A DNA stretch of 64,000 nt from contig JAYGXS010000007.1 in NCBI GenBank assembly GCA_036362985.1, forward strand, positions 8,477,912 through 8,541,911, in the 5' to 3' direction. This document shows positions 31,404 to 43,621 of this stretch, in pieces. How positions within the stretch are numbered: position 1 is the first letter of the stretch; each line of letters starts with the position of its first letter. The stretch is from Ligula intestinalis. Its lineage: Eukaryota; Platyhelminthes; Cestoda; Diphyllobothriidea; Diphyllobothriidae. Made by a program: the position numbers and the translations under genes. The notes below the pieces were generated by a model, which had not been told where the DNA came from, did no database searches, and saw nothing but the letters and a program-made list of their open reading frames with translations.

Positions 31404-32211
31404 CAGTTGACACCTCGGTGTCACGTCCTGAGCGGAGTTAAGTAGATGATCCAAGTCTTCCCTGGAGTGAATCCTTCGGAAGACTGGTGGCGGTACATCA
31501 TTGGCTGTAGTTGTGGAGCTATTTGCCGCTAACTGCGCCTCACGAATGAGATTCAGTTCGCTGAAAACTCTCACTTCCAAGCTGCTTAGCCTCCGTACCA
31601 CCCGTCTGAGGTAACTCAACACTTCCATCTGGCCACAAGTCACACTTATTTTTACGATATAAGGGCAAACCATCTATAGCTAAATATATCACTCTCTCGT
31701 TTCCTACAATAGGCACATCATATTGACTTATCTGCTTGGCTATTTTTTTAACAAGTCTCATGTGGACATACTCACCGCTGCCCATTGCCGTAACCTTTGT
31801 TCGAGTGCTTTTTCTCCCCTGAAGCGTACGTCCATCACCTGGTAGGTCGGGGGCCACACGTTTCGAAATTTTTAGAAGCTTCGTCAGGTGTTTAATTGGC
31901 GTGTTGCAGTCTATTGCCCAAGACCGCAAAGCACTTTTCAGCGTCTCCTCCTGCTTCATCGCCGGGTGTCCAGTAACGTTGCTTGTTGATGGTTCTGTTA
32001 CTTCTTCAGCTGACGAATAGTTCAAGACACTACCTTCCTCCCACGATGATGTGCTACAGTCGGATTCTTCAGATGAGTAACTGCAAGAAGAGTCAAGAGA
32101 GTCTGACAATCTAGCCATGCCCCTTGCTTTTTGCTCAATTTTACGCATATCTTTAAGGTATCCGCGCAAAGCACGTCTTCTTACAGTTCTCTTTGATGGC
32201 GGCTTCCACAT
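31404..32211 (-). pseudogene. Transposon protein of the 'SKRT...LAIDGLPLY' family, internally deleted
   Basis: The first frame (32211 to 31540) reads 'SKRTVRRRALRGYLKDMRKIE', an acidic serine stretch, 'LKSALRSWAIDC', 'LTKLLKISKRVAPDLPGDGRTL', 'MGSGEYVHMRLVKKIAKQI', and 'VIYLAIDGLPLYRKNKCDLWP'. Right after 'CDLWP' sense continues one frame over: 'MEVLSYLRRVVRRLSSLEVRVFSELNLIREAQ', a coiled coil, then 'VFRRIHSREDLDHLLNSA', which resembles the start of a DUF4806-type domain, and ends at a donor CTG-GTAGGT (intron from 31403). In relatives several hundred residues separate the two parts, so I infer an internal deletion with frameshift. It matches 13002-13577. Catalytic-type D in 'IDGLPLY' is kept here. 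It lies antisense in the Kunitz intron. Confidence 0.65.
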
Positions 32212-32936
32212 GCTGAAGAAAACGGTAAAAACAACAGATTTACCGGATTTGCAGTCGCAGTAACGAGAGCTCGATTGCAGGTGTTATCAGTAGATTGCGC
32301 CTCGTCACAATGGCGCCACTGTCACACCTGCATGCATTCACGAGCGGCGGACGTGCGTCGGACGACGGCGAGAGCATGCAAAAAATCGATAAGCCAATCA
32401 CCTGTCGATTGCGTCATTATCCTAGCCAATGCCAACCAAGCACGCGTGAAACGCGCGTTTGCGTATTACGCTAACGCGCGCAATGCTATTAGGGTCTTAC
32501 CTATACCACTATTTCCCCCCCCCCCCCAGCATTGTCAAACTTATACTATGTGGCTGAATGGCCCCCATAGCATGCACCTTGGTCGACAAATTAAATCAGT
32601 TGACAAGGTACAAAAGCTTCGGGAAGAGAAGAAAACCGATTGATAATGCCTTGCACAAACTTTAGCCGCTAATTGGCACGCGCACGCCCTCTAAATGACT
32701 ATCGATTTTTTAAGTCAGTTCTCAAAATGTCAATTGCTTTTTGTACATTTACTCAAGTCTGACGACGACCAGTGTCGAAAACTTTCTCACAACAAATTCT
32801 ACGTCTTTTCCCAAACAACTGAGGTGCCTTTATCTTCACTTCTTGGGTTGACGCCTGCCTTCCGATACATACGAACGAAAGTCTCTATAGTAAAATTATT
32901 CATGTCACCCTTTGTATTTGTGTTCCATTAATTTAG
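32212..32936. other. Kunitz intron end
   Basis: No coding match; holds a C run at 32515-32527 and the acceptor of Kunitz exon 2. Confidence 0.5.
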
Positions 32937-33112
32937 GCCGCCCTGATATCTGTACGTTGCCATTAGTGACAGGACACTGCCGGGCTGCCTTCCGGAGATT
33001 TGGCTTTGATACCGGTACCGGAAAGTGCGAGGAGTTTATCTACGGAGGCTGCGGTGGCAACGACAATAACTTTGAAACACTGGAAGAATGTCAGCGTATG
33101 TGTGAAAAGTGA
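32937..33112 (+). CDS. Kunitz inhibitor gene, exon 2 (inhibitor domain)
   Basis: Secreted single-domain Kunitz/BPTI-type serine protease inhibitor; with exon 1 the precursor is 80 residues and the mature chain about 58. All six cysteines are present with spacing 8, 15, 7, 12 and 3, the standard pattern for three disulfides, along with 'FIYGGCGGN' and 'NNFET'. The P1 residue after the second cysteine is arginine followed by alanine ('GHC-RAAF'), which predicts trypsin-like targets; some flatworm relatives with other residues here act on channels. The acceptor is TTAATTTAG just before 32937; the open frame upstream of it is intronic. In tapeworms such proteins act at the host interface. No defect is seen. 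Confidence 0.93.
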
Positions 33113-33487
33113 TAATTCCACATGCGGAACTGAGTCGGTGGAAGGGGACACATGTTTGTTTTTTGATTCCTGTTCTTTGATTCAAATGCAGTCTGATTAA
33201 TCGCTGTGTTGCATTTTTCTTAACCAGAAACAGCCCACTTGGTGGTTCAGTCAGTATCAGTCGGTATATTTGGAGTGAATGACCGAAGCCCTTATAAACT
33301 CCATTGAAATGGTACAGGAATGCTTAAGTTTTTGTGAAATATGTAAACAATGTTACAGATCGCTTTTGTTGTGCAAAAGTGCACAGAAATAATTTTAAAA
33401 AATGAATTGTTGAAGAGGTGAGGCGTTTGCGGAATGGCAGCGTACAAATGTTCACTGAATACCCAGTCTCTGTGATCTTCTAGTGTA

Positions 33488-33493
33488 AATAAA
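33488..33493 (+). promoter_or_regulatory. Candidate polyadenylation signal of the Kunitz gene
   Basis: AATAAA about 375 bp after the stop codon. An antisense CR1 element begins within about 50 bp, so the 3'UTR border and the end of the CR1 are hard to separate. Confidence 0.4.
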
Positions 33494-33529
33494 TACGCTA
33501 TTGAAATCAAACGAGTAGTGTGATTGTTT

Positions 33530-35880
33530 GTAATGTTATGTCAAATTGTTGTAAGGTGTTAACATATGGTTATCCAAACGTCTCTTGAAGACGTCAACCG
33601 TGGGTGCATTCACAAGAGACTCGGGCAAGGGGTTCCACTGTCGAATGACCCTTTGAGAGAAGAAGGATGAACGTTGGTTTGTTCAGCTTAGTTCCTTCTT
33701 CAACTGGCAGTCATGTCTTCGGAGGTTCCTTCTTGGGGCCATTTGAAAGAGATCCTCCCATTTGACATCCAGACCAGTTCCCCTTCGTAACTGAAAAGTT
33801 GCTATAAGGTCCCCTCTGCGTTGTCAATAATGGAGGGGAAAGAGGTTAAAAGCAGTCAGCCGCTGTTCATAGGTGGACTGCTTAAGTTCAGGGACCGCCT
33901 TGGTAGAACTTCTTTGAACACCTTCTAGAATCCGCATGTCTTTCTGAAGCCAGAGCCGCCAAGCCAGATGCGGCCGCAAGAACGTTCCATATACTTTTCC
34001 GAATACATCGGTATTCAGGTTAACGAACGCCCTTCGTATGGCGCCCATGACCGACATTGCTCTCGCTGTGGCTTTGGAACTCTGTGCGATGACACTTAGA
34101 TCGTCTTTAATAAGAACACCTAGGTCTCTTTGCACACTTACGGTTTCGAGTGGTTGGCCTCCCAAGATATAATGTCGCGAGAGAGCAGTTTTGCGTCGTC
34201 TTACTGACAGTATGTGCATTACTACACATTTTTTGGGGTTAAAGTTCATACACCAACGGTCGCTCCAACAGTGCAGTCGGTCTATATCCTCTTGGAATAT
34301 TTGGAAGTCCCTTTCGTCTGTTACCTCCCTCCACAGTTTGAGATCATCAGCAAAGAGTACTATATCAGATTTAATTTATCGCACAATGTCATTTATGACG
34401 ATGATGAAAAGGAGCAGCCCAAGAACTGACCCTTGTGGAACTCCACTTTTGACATGGGCCCACTCTGAACAGTAGCCACCTGCAGTAACTTTTTGACTAC
34501 TGTCTCCAAGGGAGTCTTGAATCCAGTTCAGGAGATTCCCTGTTTTCCCAAAGTCGGTCAGTTTTTGGATGAGTCGCTGATGTGGAACTCGATCAAACGC
34601 CTTGGTGAATTCAAACTGAATAACATCTACCGGGTGTCCTTCATCCATGGATTTTTTCCAGTGTTCTAGCGTTGTGATAAGATTTGTAAGACAAGACCTT
34701 TTCTCATAGAAACCATGCTGGACTGAGCTGATTTGGCGGCAAAATGAATCGAGTGATTAAATCGATTTTTTGATTATCCTTTCCATCAGCGTACAGCAGA
34801 TGCACGTCAAACCGACCGGTCGGTAGTTGGTGGGATCGAGTCATGATCCTCCCTTATGGATGAGTACGATATTTGCCAACTTCAATGTTTCAGGTAGTTT
34901 ACCAGCTTCGAGCGATTTTCGAAAAATTATACTGAGTGGTTCCGCTAATTCCTCAGATAGTTCGCGTAGAAGTACCCCAGGGATCTCATCTGGTCCAGGT
35001 GACTTGGCCGGATACAACTTCTTTAACTCTGCCAAAACTGTCTGTGGTGTAAATAATACAGTGTTAATAATCGAGTTGTTGACGGCTTGTGACAAAGGGC
35101 GTGGCTGGAGAGGTTGCTCCGTGTTATAGACACCTTGGAAGAATTCTGAAAAAAGTTCGGCTTTTTGAGGGCCACTACTCACAGTTTCGTTGTTTTCGTC
35201 ACGGTTCTTTGTAGAACTTCAGATGTAGGAGTAGAAGGCTTTGGGTTTTTGCGGCGCCTCTTCCAGGAGTCGTAGTTCATACGAGGTTCGTGTTGCTCTG
35301 ATGATTTTATTGCAGAAATTGCGTTGTTGTCTATACTCCTGGAGCTTGTTTTGATCCTTCGTCTGTTGAAATATCTTCCACAGCTTGTGTTTCGTACGGA
35401 TCTCCTTTTTTATCGCTTTTGTCAGCCATCTTTGTCTGTTGCCCGTCGAACATTTCTTGATAGGACAGTACAATTCGATCAAGGTTTTCATTCTTGATTC
35501 AAAGATATTCCAACATTTAATAATACTCCCTCGCAATAATTCCGTCCATCTTGTAGGCCCAATCGTCAACTTCATTGCCTCAAAGTTTCCCCGCCAGACA
35601 TTTCTAAATAGCTTGGAGCTTCTTTCGGGGACAGCTACCAGCGTTGATTCCCAAACAAATGTCATATGATCAGAGGAACCTAGGGATGGACCTACATTTA
35701 TTTCATCAACACTTTCCTCGCTTTTGGTAAAAAGTACATCCGGACAACTAGATCTCTGACCCTCACGCATTCGAGTTGTGGTTCGTACATGTTGAAACAG
35801 GAATTCGTCAAGTGTCAAGTAGCATTTGATCGAATCCTTGTCTAGGGCCCTTACTGTTCATCAGATCCCAGTTAATCGAG
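33530..35880 (-). mobile_element. CR1-like LINE, 5'-truncated, ORF2 in pieces
   Basis: Minus strand, 5' to 3': end of the APE-type endonuclease ('INWDLMNSKGP' near 35860, 'SCPDVLFTKSE', 'GSSDHMTFVWE'), connector with 'RWLTKAIKKEIRTKHKLW', RT from 35182 ('LYPAKSPGPDEIPGVLL', 'LANIVLIHKGGS'), 'FEFTKAFDRVPHQRL' and 'SGVPQGSVLGLLLF' (34648-34376), the catalytic 'LFADDLKLW' near 34335, and the C-terminal region ending about 33546 ('FFSQRVIRQWNPLPESLVNA'). Frameshifts at about 35200, 34680-34840, 34376 and 33824. It lies antisense and immediately 3' of the Kunitz gene. Confidence 0.9.
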
Positions 35881-38800
35881 TGGTTAAGTAATGAGTAATA
35901 GTTGAGTGGTTGAGTAATGAGAGAGTAGTGACGAACCATTTAACACACCAGTAGCAGTTGATTGAGGGGAAGATAGGTCAGTACCTTTGAGCTTCAGATT
36001 GGTGACAAGGTAGCTAAAAACACATTAATACAAAAGAAAAATGGGGAAAAACTTCAACTCCATGCTTGCAAGCGAGGTTGCTGTTGTTATAGTAATAAAA
36101 TATGGCTACTCGATTAGGGTGAGTAGTATGACAAGTTTGTGTAATACTCTTCCTCGAGGGTTTTCAATACTCCCTTCACACTTATGTACTGCCAATTGCG
36201 CACTTCGTGAAATGTCGTGAATTAAGCAATAAAATTTCTGTTATGCAAAACTAGCCCACGTTGCGTCCCAAAAAGTCTTAAAGCAGTAAAGAACGGACTA
36301 CTTTTAAAAGAAGGCTAATTGAAGCTTAGAAATTAATATTGCGTTTAGAAAGGGTGGAAGTTCAAAAAACGAAAAGGGTAGATGTAAATGAGTAAACTCA
36401 AGTTCTAAATGAACAGGGAGCTTGTTCATGCAAAACAAAATTTCGAGTTTTCTGAAGAGGTATGATTGAAACTTTTCTGCCTTATATGAAGGTTCGTCTA
36501 TAGTATTAATTGCGCACAAACAAGAGCTTTTATGCGTAACGTTTAGTAGCGCTGAGCATTCCTTAGATATCAAGAGCTGTTGGCTTTTTCCCAATTCTGG
36601 TCTCTTTTCGACCACAAAAATGGATCTTAACAAACTGCCTTTTGCCCCTCAAATCAGGTTAATAAACAAAAATAGCAAGCAAAAACGTTTGTAAAATGTC
36701 GATCTTCACATTTCATGAATAAGACGACACACTGTAGATGATGAAAATATGAGGGATTCCCAGGATTTATAAATGTCTTGTGATTCGCACTCACCACCCC
36801 CACACCGCCTGTCTGGCTAGGTCACCGTGTTATGATCAGTGACACTAAAGGAATGTATGAGCGAGGTTCGTAGGTCGAGTTCGTGGAGGGAACCGCTGTC
36901 GTCAGTGTGTGGAGAGGACGTGTGATCACTACCTGATTTCCGAGTCGTTCACGAAAGACAGAGTGCATGTACTAGATTTTTCTGACAACACAGCTGTCAG
37001 TCCTGTTTATTGGTATACTTCTGCCTTGAATAAAAAAGAATTGCGTCAAGCGAAACTTCCCTCGAGCGTTGTTAGTTGTCGGTTGTGCCTAACGATTTTG
37101 TTTTCGTTACCATTACATAGAAGTACCGTAGGTGCACTATCTCACGAAATCCAACGATTTTTCCAATAAATCCCTCTTACTCAAACGCAGCCGAAGCTGT
37201 GGCCCCCCAAAGTCTTACAGCAACAAAGAAGTGGCCATTTTTCACAATAGGGCATATTGTGATTTATGAAGGAATATAACGTCTTATAGAAACACCAGCT
37301 TTTTAGCAAAGTGGAAAATTCCGAAAAAAGTGGAAATCAGGCGTGCTAGGTAAACTTAAGTTTTACATGTAGAGGAAGCCCGTTCATGCAAAACTACCGA
37401 GTAAAATATAGCAGGATAAGTAAAATGACGTTGGAACGTAATCATTTTGTCAAGTTTCCGAATACAAATGCTTCCATATTACATGAAATATGATGTATGG
37501 CTGTTACCGAAGAGCCTAAATTTCGAGTATGAATTCTTACGCGTTTTCAAGAGAACTGTTAGTTATTTCTTTCATTCATGCATTGCTTGACTTATTTTGG
37601 ACTAAGTCAACCACTTTTTCGCTTGATATGCCACATTAAGAGATCACAGGAGTAATATATAAGCTCACGTGCGGACATGCCGGTCAGTGACTGACAAATT
37701 TAAACAGAATTGTCGGGCACAATTGTAAACGAACCATTTTTTGTACGGTAAGGATAATTGCCTTTTGCCATATTTTTTTGCAATTTTCTTGATATTTATA
37801 TTACGAAGAGGTTCAGATCTTCCTTGAAATTCCAATTGAGACTTCACGATTTTCACTGGCTTCATTCAATTGACAATTTATAATGATTTTATTGTACGTT
37901 CTCATCAAAACCTTCGAAATAATATATATCTTTAAAGCATTAACCTAAATAACGAGCTTTTGAATATGTTTTTCTTATGCAGCTCCCTTTGTGTATCGTG
38001 GTTTCTGAACCACCCAAACATGTCATATCATCGCCGAGGAAAATGAAGGTCAACAACCAAATTCATGAATGAAATGCCTAAGACTGATTTTAAAAAAATC
38101 TGAAACACGTTATCTCTTGAAAAACAGCTTTAGTTATATATTTTGGCGTCGGATGTCTGCGTACTGTAATTTTTTTGAAGATTGTTTCGACATTAGAATG
38201 GGACATTTTGGCCAGTTTATTGATACGCCTACAAATTATGACAAATCTTCCATTGTTAGTGAAAGAACTAACCTGTATATATAAATCGGAACAGTTTTCA
38301 GTATAGTTGGTTACTTCTAGGCTCGGTTCTACAATAATGAATGCGGAACAGAGGGGCAATAAAATCAACGGTAATTATTGAGAAAACTGTATCGCAATGT
38401 CTCGTGACAACTCACTCAAATGTGTGTTATGTTAACTGTCTTCAACTTTTTACTGACTGTACCATCGAATTTGAAATTTTTTGCGAATTTCAAGTCTCTC
38501 GAGCTTACGTGTTTTTAGTCTCTATCTCAGTATAGAAGACACGCTTCTTGGAAATTATTCAAGAATTGACTATATATTTACAACGTTTGGAATTTTCTAC
38601 GTGGAAATCTGAATCCGGTCGCTCTGAAAAATTCCTCCGCTTTGAATTATTTCCAAAGTTTGGAAATTGCTTCTTGGATTTGTCGATTTTGTGAAAAACT
38701 CCTCTGTGCCACAAAAATCTGCACATCTCCGAATTTCACGCCGAGGCTGAGTCCTTATATCACTGTTTTGTTATAAACCTTTATCCTAATATTGTCATAA

Positions 38801-38929
38801 TATTCAGGATAAAATTGACTCTCTCGTAAGGATAAAAGTGACTCTCACGTTATTCCTAAGGAAATTTTATAACCAAACACATTTCATTGTATCTGTCAGG
38901 AACTCAATATTTTACTCTGACTTGCTGTA
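35881..38929. other. No gene recognised; a diverged direct repeat
   Basis: Short GAGTGGTT/GAGTAATGAG repeats at 35878-35930. 36245-36640 and 37200-37560 share AAAGTCTTA.AGCA, GAAGCTTAG/AACTTAAGTTTTA and GTTCATGCAAAAC in order, an old duplication of about 0.4 kb. No reading frame has a recognisable motif. Confidence 0.45.
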
Positions 38930-39021
38930 ACCTGCTTGTCTCAGTAAACTTGCACTATCTGGCCAATCGGTCTTCTCTCCGCCTCACTCCTACGGGCTCT
39001 TTGATTTGGCTTCCGACTTAA

Positions 39022-40755
39022 TTGGCAGTATCACACGCAGGTCGCAACACAAAACAAATCTTACATAACATGGAGACTTTAGATGCTACAAGTCCGTTAG
39101 CACGAAACGTTTCGCCTCCGCCAGATCTCGAACCCGGGTCGCCAAATCTGGTTATTAGCGGTGTTAGCACCTCAGGCAGCCCGGCCACTTCGACACGGGC
39201 CCTTGACAACCATGTTAAGATACGACCAGAAAGTAACTGCCGATATGGCCACTTAGATAATTTTATAAATTCGCCACCTTTTGCCAAACGGCCAAGATGT
39301 CTACTACGTTTACCGAAGTTAGACTGTGAGGACTTCGTCCTCCGCCAGGAGTTTTCGGAGATGAAGCAGGAACTTTACCACGAGGTAAATATACTGAAAC
39401 AAGAGATAGCCTATCTAAAAACGCATATTTCTTATACAGCGGTTAAAACAGCCCTTGTCGGCAAAAAACCGGGGGTAAATAAAAGTACATATGCTCAGAT
39501 AGCCTCGGCCGGTAAACCTGAAACTCGCATATCATCTGCCAAACCAAGCAAACCAGCGGGCGTCTCACTCGATCGCAAAGAAACTTAAATAAATCCGCAG
39601 TCTACGCCATCGTTATTCTGCTCAGGCAGCATTAACAATGATCTGCATTTGCGTCCTAGCGTCACATCGTTGCTTGATGCTGCACTAGAAAGCGATGATA
39701 CAGAGGTCGATAAGATCATGAAGCCAAAAAGCATAAGGCTAGAAAGGCTCGAAAGTCTAAATGGGCCAGGAATGCGCAGTCAGCTAACCCAAAAACCGGC
39801 ACATCAGGACCCATCAAACCTTTAGTACCGGATACAGATGGCCGCTTGGTCGGAACTCGTGAGCTCGCAACAGATGCACCAGTGAGTCACAAGCAGAATA
39901 TAGTTGTAAAAGGGGTTCCAGAGATAGCGTCAACAATTGCACAAGAACAAGTTGACGCTGATATTGACTTGGATTTGGAGATGTCTGTCGACACGCCTGA
40001 AACCTGCATATCGGATCATGTGTCAAGCCCACGGGCTATACCATCGTCACTCGGCTTAAGCGACACTATCAATTATCGGGATTTGCATCCTAGCACCAAA
40101 TCGTTGCTCGACTCTGCACAAGAAAGCGATGACCAAGAGTTTGACAAGATCATAACTCAAAAGAGGCATAAGCCTAAGAAAGCCAAAAGGTTCACGGGTT
40201 TGCATTCAGCTTACCCAATAGTCAGTACATCAGAACCGCGTCTACCGGATACAATTGCTCCCTCGGCTGATACACGTGAGCTTGCAACATATGCTCCATG
40301 GAGTCGCAAGCAGAAAATAGTTGTAAAGGGGGCCCCAGAGTCAGAGTCGTCGATTGCACAAGAACGAATTGACCATGAATTGGGTCTTATGCGAGTGTAC
40401 GCCAAACCGTTGCTAAAACCAGGCGAGTCTTTCCGCATTCTTAAGGCATTTCGAATAGGGAAGGCTCCAACAGCTCCAGAATCAATTTCTCGGCCATGAA
40501 CTCTAAAAGTTATTTTAGAAACTGAAGCACAGGCGAAACTCCTGCTAGAGCGCAAACCATCCTTACGGAGTCTGCATTCGCAAGTTTTTTTCAGCCGGAT
40601 TACGATTTGAAAGAGCGGAGAAAGATGAGACAGCTAATAATAGAGCTGGAAAAACGGAGAACCAATGGCGAGACAAATCTCAAAATAAGAGAGGGAAAAA
40701 TAGTTCAGGTCAAAAGGACATCGCTCTGGTCGAAGCCGGAAACAGTGACGGCCTA
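39022..40755 (+). pseudogene. Element 1 ORF1 (RNA-binding-type protein), with internal duplication
   Basis: The N-terminal part (39022-39588) holds a coiled coil ('MKQELYHEVNILKQEIAYLK'). After stops the frame resumes at 39846 with 'RKQKIVVKGAPESESSIAQE' near 40310, 'GESFRILKAFRIG', then in another frame 'TLKVILETEAQAKLLLERKPSLR', 'VFFQPDYDLKERRKMRQLIIEL' and 'GETNLKIREGKIV' to about 40755, which is the RRM and C-terminal layout of LINE ORF1 proteins. The block 39607-40040 is repeated at 40041-40380. It would bind the element's RNA if intact. Confidence 0.7.
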
Positions 40756-40785
40756 GCTGTCCCGCCTTCGAAACCTCAGACATGC

Positions 40786-41640
40786 CCTCTTAAATTGGTC
40801 GTTTTAAATGCCAGATCACCGATTAATAAAATGCCTCTGCTCCAGACTATGGTTTTCGTCACCCGCCCAGACATTGTTATGGTAACTGAGACATGGGCAT
40901 CGGCCTCTGTAGCTGACTCAGAACTCTCTGTTCTTGGCTATGAATGCGTTCGGAACGATCGAAACAATGGCCATGGCGGAGGAAGCTGCATCTATATTAA
41001 GCAGCCACTTGCATTTCTCCCGTTGGACTTTCCACAATTCACAGCGGTGGAGGAGAGTTGCTGGCTACGAGTTGTTCTAAAAAACAAATTCCCCTTACTT
41101 GTTGGCTGTGTTTATCGCCCACCTAATGCCAATGCAGACTAAGATCTTTGTCTCTCGCAGGCATTTCATGCCGCAGCTGACTTGAATCTTAAGTATTGCT
41201 TGATTGCAGGCGATTTTAACCTTTCTGACGTGCAATGGTTTCCACCATCCGGTCCTTCAAAGTTCGAGAACATACTTGAGGCAATAGATATCGGCATGTG
41301 GGATCAGGTAGTCGATTTTCCCATCGAGGAGCAAACATACGCGACCTAATTTTTTGTAGGGGATGCGAACCACTTTCAGTGTCATCCTTAGACGCACTTG
41401 GGAGTTCAGACCATCTTACAGTTGTTAGTGAACTAGAACTGGAGGCGAATAAAACATTTTCCCAAAAGTATAGTCTTTATCATGACTTCCGATCAGCAAA
41501 CACGGCTGACCTACTGGCACATCTAAACGCTCTCGACTGGTCTGAATTTTTCCAATGTTTAGATGAAAATGTTTGTACCGATGCACTGTACAAAGTTTTG
41601 GATCCACTCATCCTCCACTTTGTCCCCCTGTAAGAAAGTA
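40786..41640 (+). pseudogene. Element 1 APE-type endonuclease
   Basis: The frame begins 'LKLVVLNARSPINKM' and runs through 'PDIVMVTETWAS', 'RNDRNNGHGGGSCIYIK', 'VGCVYRPPN', then past a stop 'CLIAGDFNLSDVQW' and, one frame over, 'NIRDLIFCRG' and 'LGSSDHLTVV'. These are the E, Y, DFN and SDH motifs of APE endonucleases that nick the target for reverse transcription. At least one stop (41142) and one frameshift (about 41300) break it. Confidence 0.85.
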
Positions 41641-43621
41641 ATACATGTCAAGGATGAAGTGTACCTTCCTCTGTCTTTCCGTCGTAGGCTGCGTAAACTC
41701 TCTCGTCGTTTGCATCGGCAGAACGACACTTCCGTTCTGCCCTTGATCACACTGATCTTTGAGCAGGCTAAGAAGCTCTCCGAAGAAAAGCAGGTAGCCG
41801 ATGAGGCTCACTTCGCTGAAAATCCTTCCCTAAATGTTGCGAAACTCTTTTCGCGTACAGTAAAAGCGCAGAGGAAAACGCAACACCCCATACTTCAAGA
41901 TGCTTTAGGAAACCCCATAGCTGACGCTAAGTTGACCGCCGATAGCTTCAATGCGTTCCTATCCAAAACGTTTAGTGAAAGCTCGTTTGCTGCACCTCCG
42001 GTTATCCAGGCTTGGACGGGTGCCATACTCGAAACCATAAGTTTTACCGTCTGGGATGTGACTGTAGCCATTCGTCGTTATCGTCAATCCTATAGTCCAG
42101 GACCAGATAGCGTCCCAGTTAGCCTTCTAAAAGATGAAGCGAATGATATCTTTCCGTCTATTCTTTGTAAGGTATTTAATCTTGCTCTTGAGAGCGAAAC
42201 CTTTCCTTCGTTGTGGAAGGAATCGCACATAATGCCTATTCGAAAGCATGGCCGATCGACGTCATTCGACAACTTTAGGCCAATAAATACACTTCCCGCA
42301 GCCTCGAAGATCTTGGAGACCTTAATCAAAGAAAAGATGATGCGTCACTTGACAGAAAACAACCTGCTCAGTACAGCTCAACATGGCTCTCTCGAGAAAC
42401 GATCTTGTGACACCTGTCAGCTCTCTTTCTTTGAGTATGTGCTGCAATCTAGAGACAGCGGTTTTGCCACTTATAGCATCTATTTTGATTTTACTAAGGC
42501 CTTTGATCGGGTCGATCATAACCTCCTCTTTCTGAAACTAGCCTCCTTCGGCATAGGTAGCAAGCCTCTGAACTTCATATCTTCCTATTTGGATGCTCGC
42601 ACACAACGAGTAAAAATTTCCAATGTTATCTTCAACCCCACACATGTGCGGAGTGGAGTTATATAGGGTAATGTACTGGGTCCGCTCCTATTTTGCCTGT
42701 TTGTCAACGACGTTTCAGATTGTTTTTAGCATGGCAGACCCTTCATGTACGCTGATGATTTAAAAGTCGCTTATCGATACAAACCGGCAGATCGCAACAT
42801 CGTGCTCGAGCTGATGAAAAAGGATCTTCAGGCTTTCGCCCAGTGGTGTTGCACATGGCGCCTCACCCTTTCATGGCTCAAATGTTCCGTTATGGTTGTT
42901 GGCGACGATCATTAACCAGAATTAAGCCTTGACGGCCACGAACTAAATGTCCCAGGAGTTATCAAGGATTTGGGCATTTCTACTCTAATAGTCTCAATTT
43001 GTCAGAGCACTGTGCCCTCATAGTCTCGAAAGCACGCCGAACCACCAGATTTATCCTTAGAAATTTTAAGCCTATCAAGGTTAGAACTAGCCTTTATAAT
43101 ATGTACGTGAGACCTAGTCTTGAATACTGCTCGCCCCTATTCAGTCTTCTGCGCGCTAGTCAACGGAAGAAAATAGAATCGGTGCAGCACTTCTTCACTA
43201 GAAGAGTTTTCACTACAGAACACCGTAACTTAACCTACCAAAAAAGGTGCGAACTTATAAAGCTGGATCCCCTATGGCTTCGTCGATTGCAGAAGGGTCT
43301 TTTTTACTGTTTAAAATTTTGAATGGTCAAACATTTAATCCCCTTAGTACAATAAGGCAGCTTGAGCACTCTCGACACGCCAGTCATCGAGACGTATATT
43401 TATTTCTTCCTATGGCACGTACAGTTAAGTACCGGCAATTCTTTTCAGTAAATGCCATATCAATCTGGAATAAGCTGCCCAAAAGTATTAAAACCCAGCA
43501 AAACTACCCCATGTTTAAGAGAGCTGTAACTAGTTTTCTACATTCAGGAAAACTTTCACGAATTTTGGGTGCTGACTCGGTGGAATCTCTCTTTCACTCT
43601 GATGGCGTTCGTGGACTTTGA
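41641..43621 (+). pseudogene. Element 1 reverse transcriptase
   Basis: A 367-codon open run ends at 42666 and holds 'YSPGPDSVPVSLLK', 'NFRPINTLPAASKILE', 'STAQHGSLEKRSC' and 'FDFTKAFDRVDHNLL'. A stop (TAG, 42664) interrupts the GVxQG motif; sense continues 'GNVLGPLLFCLFVND' and the intact catalytic 'MYADDLKV' near 42735. The C-terminal part lies at 42999-43621 ('YVRPSLEYCSPLF', 'FSVNAISIWNKLPKSI'). At least three inactivating changes are visible. Confidence 0.9.

Noticed and set aside
32912..32936. Start of the Kunitz open frame at 32912
   Set aside because: Those codons precede the splice acceptor; the real start is the signal-peptide exon at 22961.
35878..35930. Short GAGTAATGAG repeats as a CRISPR-like or satellite array
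   Set aside because: Only two or three imperfect repeats with no spacers of uniform size.
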